Assembly: GCA_009823395.1 (NCBI GenBank)
Contig: CM020511.1
Coordinates: 14,292,001-14,356,000, forward strand
Length of the DNA: 64,000 nucleotides
Direction: 5' to 3'
Source of the DNA: Thamnaconus septentrionalis
Lineage: Eukaryota; Chordata; Actinopteri; Tetraodontiformes; Monacanthidae
The notes beneath the pieces were generated by a model. That model was not told the DNA's origin. It worked only from the letters and a program-made list of their open reading frames with translations, and searched no databases. Positions 48,520 through 58,097 of the stretch are shown here, piece after piece (within the stretch, counting starts at the first letter, position 1; each line of letters opens with the position of its first letter). Made by a program: the position numbers and the translations under genes.

Positions 48520-48539
48520 GCCGATTGCGCCACAGAGAC
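48466..48539 (-). tRNA. tRNA-Asn-GTT: tRNA-Asn (anticodon GTT), array copy 1
   Basis: Cytosolic asparagine tRNA that decodes AAC/AAU codons. Read on the minus strand it gives a 74-nt cloverleaf: acceptor GTCTCTG pairs with CAGGGAC (one T-G wobble), discriminator G73, D stem GCGC/GCGC, anticodon stem TTCGG/CCGAA around loop CTGTTAA with anticodon GTT, and T stem GGTGG/CCACC with loop TTCGAGC. The internal A box (TGGCGCAATCGG) and B box (GGTTCGAGCC) are intact. The sequence is identical to copies 2 and 6 and, from memory, nearly identical to vertebrate tRNA-Asn. No CCA is encoded, as expected in eukaryotes. This is the last unit in the direction of transcription and the only one with T4 runs close downstream (about 21 nt past the 3' end). 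Likely functional. Confidence 0.96.
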
Positions 48540-48699
48540 ACGTTTCCCCTCACACTTAACAAACATACGGACATGGAAATATAAACTTTGAGTTGCAGAT
48601 TTATTTTTGAGATTTCAAAATAGACATCCTAATACACAACCTCCAGACCATTTTCACTAGCAAAGAGTACAGGACTACTCTGGAAATATAGGCCAGGAT

Positions 48700-48716
48700 C
48701 GTCCCTGGGTGGGCTC

Positions 48717-48753
<37 letters not shown>

Positions 48754-48773
48754 GCCGATTGCGCCACAGAGAC
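48700..48773 (-). tRNA. tRNA-Asn-GTT: tRNA-Asn (anticodon GTT), array copy 2
   Basis: Asparagine tRNA, base-for-base identical to copy 1 over all 74 nt, so every stem, the GTT anticodon and both internal pol III promoter boxes are intact. It starts 234 bp from copy 1. Its transcript would run into the 160-bp type-A spacer, where the first run of four T residues on the transcribed strand lies about 79 nt past the tRNA 3' end, so termination would be distal unless a weaker signal is used. Its upstream side is a 177-bp type-B spacer shared with copies 3 and 5. Expected to be functional on structure; whether this locus is transcribed cannot be told from sequence alone. Confidence 0.95.
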
Positions 48774-48950
48774 ACTTACTCTTTTACAATTAATAAAGAA
48801 ATGGACATTGAATTAGAGACCTTGAGTTGCGATTTTATTGTGGAGATTTAAAAAGTGTAATGTTATCAGCCAAATACCCAGAAAATGGGGTTGCCAGACC
48901 TTTTACACGAGGGAAGAAGACAAGGCTTCTCTGGAGATGCTGGCAGGGAT

Positions 48951-49022
48951 CGTCCCTGGGTGGGCTCGAACCACCAACCTTTCGGTTAACAGCCAAGCGC
49001 TAGCCGATTGCGCCACAGAGAC
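48951..49022 (-). pseudogene. tRNA-Asn copy 3, degenerate (2-nt deletion)
   Basis: This copy matches the other tRNA-Asn genes but is 72 nt long. The missing two bases fall between the 3' side of the D stem and the anticodon stem (plus-strand bases about 48994-48999): the normal run GCGCGTTCGG is read here as GCGCTTGG. That removes residue 26 and one base of the 5' strand of the anticodon stem, leaving at most four pairs, one of them a wobble. The anticodon GTT, T arm, acceptor stem and both internal promoter boxes are unchanged, so it could still be transcribed but should fold poorly. I call it a probable tRNA pseudogene. A sequencing or assembly error is possible, but the neighbouring copies are clean. 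Confidence 0.8.
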
Positions 49023-49199
49023 ACTTACTCTTTTACAATTAATAAAGACATGGACAATTAAATAGAAACGTTGAATTGCTACTTTATTGTGGAGATTTAA
49101 AACGTGTAATGTTATCAGCCAAATACCCAGAAAATGGGGTTGCCAGACGGTTTACACGAGGGAAGAAGACAAGAATTATCTGGGGATGCTGGCTAGGAT

Positions 49200-49216
49200 C
49201 GTCCCTGGGTGGGCTC

Positions 49217-49253
<37 letters not shown>

Positions 49254-49273
49254 GCCGATTGCGCCTCAGAGAC
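49200..49273 (-). tRNA. tRNA-Asn-GTT: tRNA-Asn (GTT) copy 4, lacking invariant U8
   Basis: A 74-nt tRNA-Asn with all stems intact and anticodon GTT. It differs from copies 1, 2 and 6 at one base: plus-strand position 49266 is T, so tRNA residue 8 is A instead of U. In known tRNAs U8 is almost invariant: it forms the U8-A14 reverse-Hoogsteen pair that holds the elbow, and it is the first base of the A-box promoter. The change is therefore expected to weaken both folding and transcription. The rest is a normal tRNA-Asn. It carries the same downstream spacer type as copy 3 and an upstream spacer almost identical to that of copy 1. It may be an early pseudogene or a poorly expressed isodecoder. 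Confidence 0.85.
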
Positions 49274-49433
49274 ACGTTTCCCCTCACATTTAACAAACAT
49301 ACGGACATGGAAATATAAACTCTGAGTTGCAGATTTATTTTTGAGATTTCAAAATAGACATCCTAATACACAACCTCCAGACCATTTTCACTAGCAAAGA
49401 GTACAGGACTACTCTGGAAATACAGGCCAGGAT

Positions 49434-49440
49434 CGTCCCT

Positions 49441-49487
<47 letters not shown>

Positions 49488-49507
49488 GCCGATTGCGCCA
49501 CAGAGAC
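49434..49507 (-). tRNA. tRNA-Asn-GTT: tRNA-Asn (GTT) copy 5, T-loop variant
   Basis: A 74-nt tRNA-Asn identical to copies 1, 2 and 6 except for one T-loop base: plus-strand 49450 is T instead of C, so the loop reads TTCAAGC rather than TTCGAGC. The changed base is canonical residue 57, which is a purine in almost all tRNAs (A or G), so the substitution is conservative. It also lies inside the B box, giving GGTTCAAGCC, a common functional variant. Acceptor, D, anticodon and T stems are intact. It sits 234 bp from copy 4, the same spacing as copies 1 and 2, with a type-A spacer between. Likely functional and a distinguishable isodecoder. Confidence 0.93.
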
Positions 49508-49684
49508 ACTTACTCTGCTACAATTAATAAAGAAATGGACATTGAATTAGAGACCTTGAGTTGCATCCTTATTGTGGAGATTTAAAAAGTGTAATGTTAT
49601 CAGCCAAATAGCAGGAAAATGCAGTAGCCAGACTGTTTAAATCAAGGAAGAACACAAGGCTTCACTGGAAATGCTGGCTAGGAT

Positions 49685-49701
49685 CGTCCCTGGGTGGGCT
49701 C

Positions 49702-49738
<37 letters not shown>

Positions 49739-49758
49739 GCCGATTGCGCCACAGAGAC
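49685..49758 (-). tRNA. tRNA-Asn-GTT: tRNA-Asn (anticodon GTT), array copy 6
   Basis: Asparagine tRNA identical over 74 nt to copies 1 and 2, with intact cloverleaf, GTT anticodon, A box and B box. It is the first unit in the direction of transcription. Its upstream flank (49759 to about 49860) is only a partial, diverged version of the repeat unit, so the array edge lies here. Downstream is the 177-bp type-B spacer, with the first T4 run on the transcribed strand about 65 nt past the 3' end. Structurally the best-preserved edge copy together with copy 1. Confidence 0.95.
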
Positions 49759-50127
49759 ATGTATTTGTCCACATTTAATTAAGATATGGACATGGAAATG
49801 GAAACCTTGAAATCTTATCAGGCAAATACAAAGAACCAGATCGTTTATTCTTGGGAAATGAAAGTTAGGATAGCCCATGTTCTTGTTGTTTCATCTTCCT
49901 TCATGTATTCACTCAAACCTGCTGTTTACCACTTTTTGTAAGTGTTCTATAACACAAGTACATTTACTGTCCAACCATTAAATGGCTCATGACAAGTGGC
50001 TTTGAATCAGATCTCTGGTGTCTTTAACCCCAACACTGCAGTCAACCTTGGTTGCATGTTATTTTGCGTGAAGTTAATACAGACATTTCCAACATGTCAC
50101 GACATCCATGCTGACCTAGTTTTTTTT

Positions 50128-50565
50128 TTTTTTCCTTGGCTGATTGACACACCTGCTCCCAGTTGGCGATCTACACACCTGTAGCTCATCCCCTGCAATC
50201 AGCTCCAGCTCTCTTAAGCTCCAACTCAGCAATCAGTCACTTTTTGTCAGTTTGTCTTTGCACACATGCAAGCTTTTCCATACCTTATCTCTGGACTGAT
50301 TCCCCATTGCCGACCCAGTTTGTCCTCGTACCTACCTGCCCGCCCGCCTGCCCCCCTTGGACTGATCACCTGGTTATGACACATTCTGGCATTGATCCTG
50401 TCTTGCCGCCTGATCCCCGGAATTCTGATCCCTCGCCTGACCCGGACCTCGTCTCAGCCTGTACCGCTGGTTCTGATTGCCGTGAGTAGAATCTGCAACC
50501 AAGCGTAGCGTTCTGCTGCTGTTTCGCTACTGGGTCCCGTCCCATCAGCAGCTGCGTGACAAAAC
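50128..50565 (+). mobile_element. LTR-like remnant (Gypsy-type style)
   Basis: Ordered words typical of teleost Gypsy-style LTRs: a cctgctcccagttggcga word, cagctctcttaagctcc, then ttgtcagtttgtctttgc, a C-rich cctgcccgcccgcctgcc stretch, ctgatccctcgcctgaccc, and an end with gctactgggtcccgt…gctgcgtgaca. No internal region or second LTR is present, so this would be a solo or decayed LTR. The assignment is from memory of similar repeats. Confidence 0.45.
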
Positions 50566-51289
50566 GTGATTAAAAAAAAAAAAAGACACAACAATAGTAG
50601 CCCCAATCAGTTTCGACTTTCGTAAATCAGTGCACTGGCAAAATAATCTATTTACAATCTGTAATCTTTTTTCTTCTCCTGACCCCAATAATTTACCCAG
50701 TTTCACAGACACAATCCTCACAATCCCCATTACAGTAGATCAGCTTTGTCTTTAGTTACCGTGCGTAATGATGTATGCGGTTGTCCACGTGCAAACCTTT
50801 AAATACGGCTTGTACCCTTAAAATAATTTTTTTCAAATCCCAAGGAAATCGCCATCCTAAAAACCTAGTCAAAGTAAAGAAAAGGGTGGCAGAACGCTGC
50901 TTTTAGTTGCTTTTTAAACGTGACTCATTCCAGCCGTTTGACATATTCACCCAGTTTTATTCTGGTTTGCTCTAAAACTAACAAAAGGCGCAGTAGAAAG
51001 AATGACCCAAATTAGGCACTCTTCAACACCCCCAGCTCCTACTGTACTATAATTAGTCAAATTAAATGAAATCCTAAAAAAAAAATGAAGCAATCCCACT
51101 GATTTCACCAACAGTGTGCTTATTATTATTTTTTTTTTTATTATGAAGCGCTGTAACACTGTGAATCACGTTCTCGGGTCTATGAAAAGGAGAGATGGGG
51201 AACAATGAAGGTACTCGGTGAAGGGCTTTTTTGGAACGACACCGCATCTCTCTTTGAGTGACGGCCAGCAGTGTTTTCAAGGCTCGCCT

Positions 51290-51870
51290 TCCAAGCGAGG
51301 CCCGGGCGACAAACTGCACATCACAAGCCGGCCAAGATGGCACCCGTCGCGCAGCCCAGCCACTGATCTCGGCGCCATCGGCCGCCAATCAGACTCATCA
51401 CGTCGCTGCCTTCTGCTTGCCGAAAGCGGCCGGGCCAAGAAAGTTAACTCTTCCCCCACCGGCCGGCGCCGAACCGGGAAACGGAAAAAAAACTAAAAAA
51501 AAAACGAAGGGACAGGATAACTTTTCCCGCGTGGCTCCTTCTCTTTGTTTCCGGTCAGATTTCATTGGCGGGGAGACGGGAGTGAACCACGGCGAGCGAT
51601 CACTCCCTCCAGGAGCCACCTGAGCCGTCTCGCTGTCACCGGGACGGCCGTCGCAGCTGTGTCTTCTTCTTCTTCTTCTTCCTCCTCTTCTGCTGGCGGC
51701 CGGCCGGCTTCATCATCTCGATGTTTTGCGCGCAAATTGCCGCGCTCGCCGAAAACACCTCCGACTTAATTGGGAATATTGAAAAGCAGATAATTAGATA
51801 TTTGATGTGACGCGTGGCGCCTAATGGGCTTGATGCGGCGGTCTCGTGTTGTTCCCATAGCGAGAGGGAT
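51290..51870. promoter_or_regulatory. CpG-rich block
   Basis: CpG-rich from the cgaggcccgggcgac word near 51296 through ggccggcgccgaaccg (51460s) to the ggcggccggccgg word near 51695. Interrupted by a TCT microsatellite. No supported exon. Confidence 0.4.
51663..51690. repeat. (TCT)n microsatellite
   Basis: TCT units running into CCTCCTCTTCTG. Confidence 0.88.
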
Positions 51871-52258
51871 TTCTGATGTGTTGTCAGGCCCCGGTGTAAA
51901 AATAACTGAAGTGACAGCAGTGACTTGGTTGTCAGTGTCGCCGAGGCTGCTGCAGATTTTTCACAGCCGCCGGTCCCCTCTGTGTGTGAGCGCGCGCCCG
52001 CGCCAGCGCCCGCCCGTGTGCGTTGTGTGTCGGTGCACGGCGACGTGGTGGGTGACAGCGCTGATCGCTGTGTGATGACAGCCTATCATTGTCGCTGTGC
52101 TAGAGTGAGAGTGGCAGGGGGGCCTTTTTGGCATGTGTTTTCTCCACGCCTTCATCTGTGTCTGTGGCACGTCGAGCTTGGCTTAACAAAGGAGAGGCAG
52201 GGTGGCGAGGTGGGAGGAGGGTGCCGGGGGGCGGCCGTGTCGGCACGCTGGGCGGGGC

Positions 52259-52261
<3 letters not shown>

Positions 52262-52330
<69 letters not shown>
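52262..52330. repeat. (TG)34 microsatellite
   Basis: Perfect 69-bp TG run, the longest dinucleotide run in the window, next to a GC-rich block. Confidence 0.97.
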
Positions 52331-52331
<1 letters not shown>

Positions 52332-52530
52332 GCTTCCATCCTGCTGTTGATAGGTACAGGAAGCAGGACTCACCCATTACGTGAGGCGTAGCAATTATAT
52401 TGTCCTTCTTCTAATGACTTCATTATTTATGAAGCACTGCAAGATTGAATGTTTCTTTTGGGCTGATTTGTTGTTTCTGCTTTCTTACTTATTAATTATT
52501 TATCTATATACTTATTTTTTTCCACACATG

Positions 52531-52846
52531 TACACACACAAAGTCTGGACATATGTTTTCATGCATTTTGTTTTTATCTTTAAAACTTTCCGCACTGCAG
52601 ATGCAACGTAATTATGCAGCAAAGAAAAACATGTTAATAACTCTTTTTATGAAAGGTGGCTATTTTGAAGAATTTAAATATAAAATGTATTTGAGTTATT
52701 TTACACTTTTATTGTTTGCTACAGAATTCCATGTATGTTCATATATAGTTTTGATGCCTTAAGTGAGGAACTGCAATGTCAATAGTCATGAGAAATAAAT
52801 AAGACATTGAATTCTCAGGGTGTGTCCAAACTTTTGACCGGTAGTG
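52531..52846. mobile_element. Tc1-like deletion derivative
   Basis: The right end gggtgtgtccaaacttttga and the left end acacaaagtctggacatatg are inverse versions of the same terminal repeat. The block between (ggtggctattttgaagaatt word, then gaattccatgtatgttcat, then agttttgatgcc) matches the subterminal non-coding region of a widespread fish Tc1 element. The transposase gene is deleted, so the element is a MITE-like relic of about 316 bp. Confidence 0.6.
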
Positions 52847-53249
52847 AATGTCCTTGTGAAAAATGTGCATTTGTTTGTTGTAAAAAAAAAAAAAAAGCAT
52901 GGTTGTAAAAATCTCTTCTTCTTCTTCTTCTTCTTCTTTTTTCTGCTTGGTACACGCTGATATGTTTAGAGTAAGAAACATCTCACTGAAACTCGCATGT
53001 CAGTTCCGTTCAACGTGCGTTCGTCGTTGTCTTGGGCTGCGTGATTGTCAAGATAATTTGGCACGTGGGAATCGGGAAACCAGGTCAGTCGCACCGAGGC
53101 CTTCTGCTGCATCTCGCCGCTGGTTTTTGCGAGTTTTATGAGGAAAAAAGGCAAAAGAGGAAACCTCAAATTATTGACCGGACAATATTCAATTCTCCAC
53201 CTGTCTCTTCAGTTTTGGTTTATTCAGTTTGTTCAAAACAGACTGATTC

Positions 53250-53297
53250 CATGTTTCTTCATTAAAACAAGGCTCCTTGTTTTAATGAAGAAACATG
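53250..53297. repeat. Perfect 23-bp inverted repeat with 2-nt loop
   Basis: Left arm 53250-53272 (starts CATGTTTCTTC, ends AAAACAAGG) is matched base for base by the right arm 53275-53297, with only CT between. The symmetry stops sharply at both ends. No transposon terminus is recognised around it. Confidence 0.95.
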
Positions 53298-55743
53298 TAA
53301 TCATGTAATTCTCCCGTGTTTATATGGAAAAAAAACAACCCAAGGTTTTCACGTCGATCACGAGTCCACAAAAATAACCGTTGAAGATGAAAGAAATGCC
53401 ACTGTTGGCTTGCTCATAATCACCTGCGGCAGGACACGCAGGCAGACGGAACCACAAAAAGCTGCCGACGCAAATTGTGAAGGAAGGAACGCCATGTCCC
53501 TCCGATCGCCAGCCGGGAGTCACAGCTTCTCGTCTTCTCGCCACGCTGAATGGAGACGCACGGGCCGCACTCACCTGCAGTGCGAGCCTGTACACAGCAA
53601 TGCATTGTGCCGATGTTAATATCTGGACCTTACTGTGAGGACAAACCCAGGACCTGCAAGTGTTAGTTCCTGATGTCTCATAAATTGTGTTTTAATTAAT
53701 GATACGATAAGATTAAGAACTTGTATAGGTGCTGTTCCTCCTTCCGACGTGCTTCGGAACGAAAAGGCGTATTATAGCCTATATTATGTAGCTGCGTTAC
53801 AGACAACAACAAAAAAAGTAAGTACAGGTCATAATTGACCTTTGATTCATTCAAAAATGTCATGTGGCATTTTGACAGCAATCCCCAGGATCTGTAAAGA
53901 GCAGATTTAACTGTATTCTGAAGATTCCTCTTCTACTTAAGTACATTTTTAGTACAACAGTTTGAGTCATAACTTTTAAGATCTTTTATTTATTTTTTTA
54001 TTTTTTTTGGTTGATTCTACCATTTTATTTTGTTTTGGCTACTCTCGGTCACAAGGTGCGTTGCAAATTTTACCTGAATGCATCATTTCCTCTCTGTGTG
54101 TTGTCAGTCAAAACACATTGTGGGTAAACAGAACAAGTTGAGAAGAGTCCCGCTGCAAATGACCCCAAAACATAAAGCATACTCGGCACTCCCTTTGAAA
54201 TGAAACAGTTAAAAAAAAAAAAAAAAACCCGTTTTGACATGGTAGATGGAATTGCAATAAATTCCCAGATTCAGCATGGTGGAAAATGCTCCTTGACAAT
54301 TAAAAACTTTTGACAAGTTTCTGCAACTTGGAAAGAATTTAGTCATTCAAAGCTAATTAAAGTCACAAGACACTGCTGTAGGCAAACAAATGATCTGTGT
54401 TTATTACTGAATAAAACTTTTATTTATTTATTTTTTAATAATGACCACAGGTTTGTTGCTTTATACTTGCTTTCTATACATTTAAGTAAGAAAACAAATC
54501 AAAAAGCAAAAAATACCAGCAACCTCTGACAACAACAACGTTAAGTGGGGAGTCCCGGAGGAGCAGTGATTAAAGGCAATACAGCGAAAGTGCTTCAAAA
54601 CAAAGACGTTAAAGTTATTGAGGGAGGGCAGATGAATGTACAATGCCTGCCCCTGTGTCCCAAATCCTCAGAGACATAATCATTTTATACAAGTCTTAGA
54701 AACAGCATTTACAGCTTTACAAGCCACTAAAACTCTTCATTAAAATCCAAACAAACAGCTTTCACGGCAGCTTTTCCAGACTGTTTAATAAGTCGCCCAC
54801 ACAGCATCCAGAATCATTTCTGTGGCTGCACATCTGATCTCACAGAAGCACCAAGAGAAAGCATTGACCGTCAGCGCCGGAGATGGCGACTCATCCTGGT
54901 GTGTGAGGTTTGCGTCACGTCCATTGTGGGAAATTTGCTGGCTGGCAAAGAAAGTATGTCGTGGTGCCACTTTATTTATATTCGGCACAAGTAAACTCTG
55001 TATTCTACAGGCACCTCTTTTAACACACACAACAGCGTCTTTGTTTAGCAAAGTCCAAATTTGTTTTGTCTTGGGAAGCCTTCAGCCAATTTTTGAATTT
55101 CATACCAGCAGATTAACAAGGCACCGATTGATATTATAAATGGCATTGCCTTTGACTCGCCATTAGTCATGTATTCTTCAGGACTTTTTAAAAAACCATA
55201 TAAAAGAAAAGAAAAGCGTGCAGTGTTGTGAATTCTCAAAAGGTTTGATTGGGATTTATATTGAGAGCGAAGAGCCGTTCCCATGTGATTATTAATGGTT
55301 ATTAAAACTTCACGCTTTTACTCAGTTCCTGACGCCTGGCTTTGCCAAATGCTGTCTACTTGGGGCACACACAAACTTTGGTAAGTGTCTGTGGGTAAAG
55401 TGTGATGTCAATGGAAAACTTTTCTTTTGCATAAAATTATCGACGTGGTAAAAGGTTGTTCTAAAATATTAGTATGACAAAAAATAAAATAAAATAAACA
55501 ATCTTACTTAACCTCACTCCAAAACCAGACCTTTGTTCTGGAAATGTTTGGTACAGGCTGTGGTTATCATGCTAAGCTATGATAAAAGAAGACTTGGTTG
55601 AGGAATAATTTCGGTTAACAGCCACTAGAGAACATGAAAATAGATGCCCTTTGAATCTGTGCACCACTCTAACCTTCATCTCGGTGTTTTTCCTTCAGTA
55701 GCGGCAACATTTATGCTTAAACGTTTCTGCCTGTGTCACATCG
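53298..55743. other. Intergenic, nothing recognised
   Basis: AT-rich unique DNA with several A and T runs (for example 54210-54226). No gene supported. Confidence 0.5.
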
Positions 55744-55780
55744 GTGTGTGTGTGTGTGTGTGTGTGTGTTTTTTTTTTTT
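55744..55780. repeat. (GT)13 then poly-T
   Basis: GT run followed directly by T11. Confidence 0.93.
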
Positions 55781-56729
55781 GTTACACAAAAGTGAAATGT
55801 GTTCTTCACATGATTTCCTATCTAGATGAATTTAGAAATAGAAACACGTTGCAGGACAGGACACTACAGCCTCCTGGCACTAAATTACTTCGTAATTCCT
55901 TTTTTCTTAGACTTGACTCCAACACTTGTTCTTTTGACAGGCTTGGAGCAGCAAAGTTTTACGAGATAGTAATCACCGAGTCAGACCCTGAAACCGGAAT
56001 ATGATACGCTATCAACAAGCTGATCGGTCATGATAGCAGCACAAACTTAAAAAAAAAAAAAAAAAAGTCTGGCTAGAAACAAATGGTTTTTGCTGAAGAG
56101 CTTCAAAGTAAAGTTGATGGTTAAAACAAAACAAAAAAAATTAAATACAACGTCCTTTTCATAAACTGTACTAGATGCTAGCTTTTAGCCTCGTTAGCTT
56201 ACCCTGAGGCTCAGACGTGCAGAATGCAAAATCTCGGATTGCCACAGCTCACTAAAAACAAGTTGTCAAATCCGATTTCCAACAAGCATATTTCCTTTTC
56301 CGTGTCTCTCAGTGGCCGGCGAATCCTCCTTCCCGCAGCCATAACAGAGAAGGTGTTTAGATTGCTCACAATAACCCATTCTGCGCCTGTGGTTGTCAAT
56401 TGCAACAAAAATAGGCTTGACTTCAAGGTCCAGTCTGATTTAAAAGTAAAAATCTTAAGGAAGTAGAGTATGTAAGGAATGTTCTGAATGCAGGACTGTA
56501 GCAGTAGCAGTAGTCTCCACCTGCACTTATACCAGCACTGGAAGCACTGGCACTAACTTCTATTCAGATATGATGCCTACTAACTACCACTGTTAATCCC
56601 ATTATTTTATCCACCAGATGTGATATTTCAGATCATACAGTCGGTAACATGTTTCAGGTTGGGTGGGGTCTGGTTGGGGGGTGTGGACTGTTGACCAATT
56701 CAAGCGGCAAGACGGCCAAGTTAAACATC

Positions 56730-57000
56730 ACGGACAGGGGGGATTAAATAATGATAAAAGAGCCGGATGACTGACCAGTCGGGTGATTAATAGGGTCGTG
56801 TAATCCCTTTTCACAAATTCAGCAGAACCGGCGCAGAGACAATACGTACAGGGCCTCCTTGCCTTCATATCTGCGGCTGGAGATTGAGGCGGGCAGAAAT
56901 GAATATTTCCCATCAACCTCCAGCATCAGTACGGTAATTTCAGCGGACAAGTGACCCGCGGGCCCAAAGGATCCTCATCCACGCCTAACTCGCAAAGGAG
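56730..57000. promoter_or_regulatory. Candidate conserved non-coding element with OTX/PITX-type cores
   Basis: GGATTA (56741-56746) and the inverse TAATCC (56801-56806), with GATTAATAGGG between; complex repeat-free sequence to about 57000. Confidence 0.3.
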
Positions 57001-57614
57001 CCCCGTCCAGAGAGAGGCCCTGAGGGTCCGCCCTGCACCTCCCAGTCACGTCTCATTTTGGTTACGGCGGAGAGGTCCGAGGATTATAGGGGCGTGATGA
57101 GGGAGGATCTCCTCTAAGAGGACTGGTCATATGCATAATTCATGTAAACGAGCCAGACAAGGTGGGGGTGTGTTGGGTGGATGGGTGCCGCTGACGTTTG
57201 ATGAGCGTGAGGGAAAATCCTCCGAAAAAACACACTTCTGACGGCACTGCCGCCGCCGTGGCCGACATTTTGGGAGTGTTTTTGATTCCACGACGCTTTC
57301 ATGTTGTCCAACATCTGAACCGTCTTTCAGTCAATCCTTAGAGGCCCCCCACTCCCCCCAAAAAATAAACAGAAAATACAAAATGAAGCGAGGAAGGGCA
57401 CCGACTCGCCTTTTTCTCCGGCTTTCCAAAGAGGCCGTCTGATGCTCGGCGGCGCCAGAGGGTCATTTCAACAGCGTTAGTCACTTCGCTCGTCAACAGA
57501 TTGTCTCGAGGTGGCGACGCCGCGATTTCGCTCTGAGTCAACCCGGCGAGCAGGCGGGCGAGCGGGCGGGGAGCCCGAGCCTGGCCCGCCACGTCCGGGT
57601 GACTTGATCGCACT

Positions 57615-57615
<1 letters not shown>

Positions 57616-57658
<43 letters not shown>

Positions 57659-57755
57659 CGTCGCCTTCTCGGCGGACGCGGAAAACGTGTCGGAAGCCTC
57701 CATTGTGCGATGTAGCGAGGCAGGAGGGAAAACACACACACACACACACACACAC
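57616..57755. repeat. (GT)n and (AC)n in inverse arrangement
   Basis: GT run 57616-57654 and AC run 57732-57755 flank 77 bp of CpG-rich unique DNA. The runs are complementary and could pair as a long imperfect hairpin. Confidence 0.9.
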
Positions 57756-57783
57756 CCTGCCACCTCTTCGCCCTCTTTCTTCC

Positions 57784-57860
57784 CCCCCCTCCCCCCGGCT
57801 GCATAATAACCCTCCCCTCCCAGTCGCCCGCCCCCCCCCCCCCCCCGCCCCCGCCGCAGC
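57784..57860. repeat. C-rich tracts
   Basis: Runs of up to 16 C; G-quadruplex potential on the minus strand. Confidence 0.8.
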
Positions 57861-58071
57861 GCCCATGTCCAAACCAAACACAACAGATCAACAACTCGGC
57901 ATGCAGATCGTGTCAGGGGATAAATTATGCGCGGCGTGTCAGCTTCATACGTGGGCTCTCGGCTGGCTGTCCGTGACATGTGTCAGGGTGCCCCTGCGTC
58001 TCCGCCGAGCAACGATAATGACGTGACGCCGGGTTAGACTCCCGCGCAGCCCAGCCCAGCCCAACCCTCCC

Positions 58072-58097
58072 ACACACACACACACACACACACACAC
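58072..58097. repeat. (CA)13 microsatellite
   Basis: Perfect CA run followed by C-rich cccgcccgcccaccc words to 58200. Confidence 0.93.

Larger units (their letters stand above)
48443..49860. repeat. Tandem array of tRNA-Asn units
   Basis: Six tRNA-Asn copies begin at 48466, 48700, 48951, 49200, 49434 and 49685, giving periods of 234, 251, 249, 234 and 251 bp. Spacers come in two related types: type A (160 bp, right of copies 1 and 4) and type B (177 bp, right of copies 2, 3 and 5). The two type-A spacers differ at about 3 of 160 positions by my hand comparison. Both types share a core (ATGGACAT, then TTGAGTTGC, then GAGATTT), so all units come from one ancestral tRNA-plus-flank segment. The order A-B-B-A-B suggests a later duplication of an A-B block. 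The left edge keeps the spacer end (actctggaaat) and the right edge is a decayed unit. Confidence 0.9.
57395..58060. promoter_or_regulatory. CpG- and GC-rich block
   Basis: CpG-rich words (ggtggcgacgccgcgattt, gggcggggagcccgagcctg) mixed with GT/CA and C runs. The long minus-strand frames here (up to 213 aa) are low-complexity products of the repeats. Confidence 0.4.

Noticed and set aside
48838..49318. Short open frames across the tRNA array
   Set aside because: They are translations of the repeated tRNA sequence and spacers, not proteins.
48443..49860. CRISPR-like array (regular repeats with spacers)
   Set aside because: The repeated units are tRNA-Asn genes and the spacers are related to each other; the DNA is eukaryotic.
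53250..53297. microRNA precursor
   Set aside because: The loop is 2 nt, the stem has no bulges and is only 23 bp; no known miRNA sequence is present.
57338..57979. 213-aa minus-strand open frame
   Set aside because: Translation of CA/GT and poly-C tracts; no recognisable protein.
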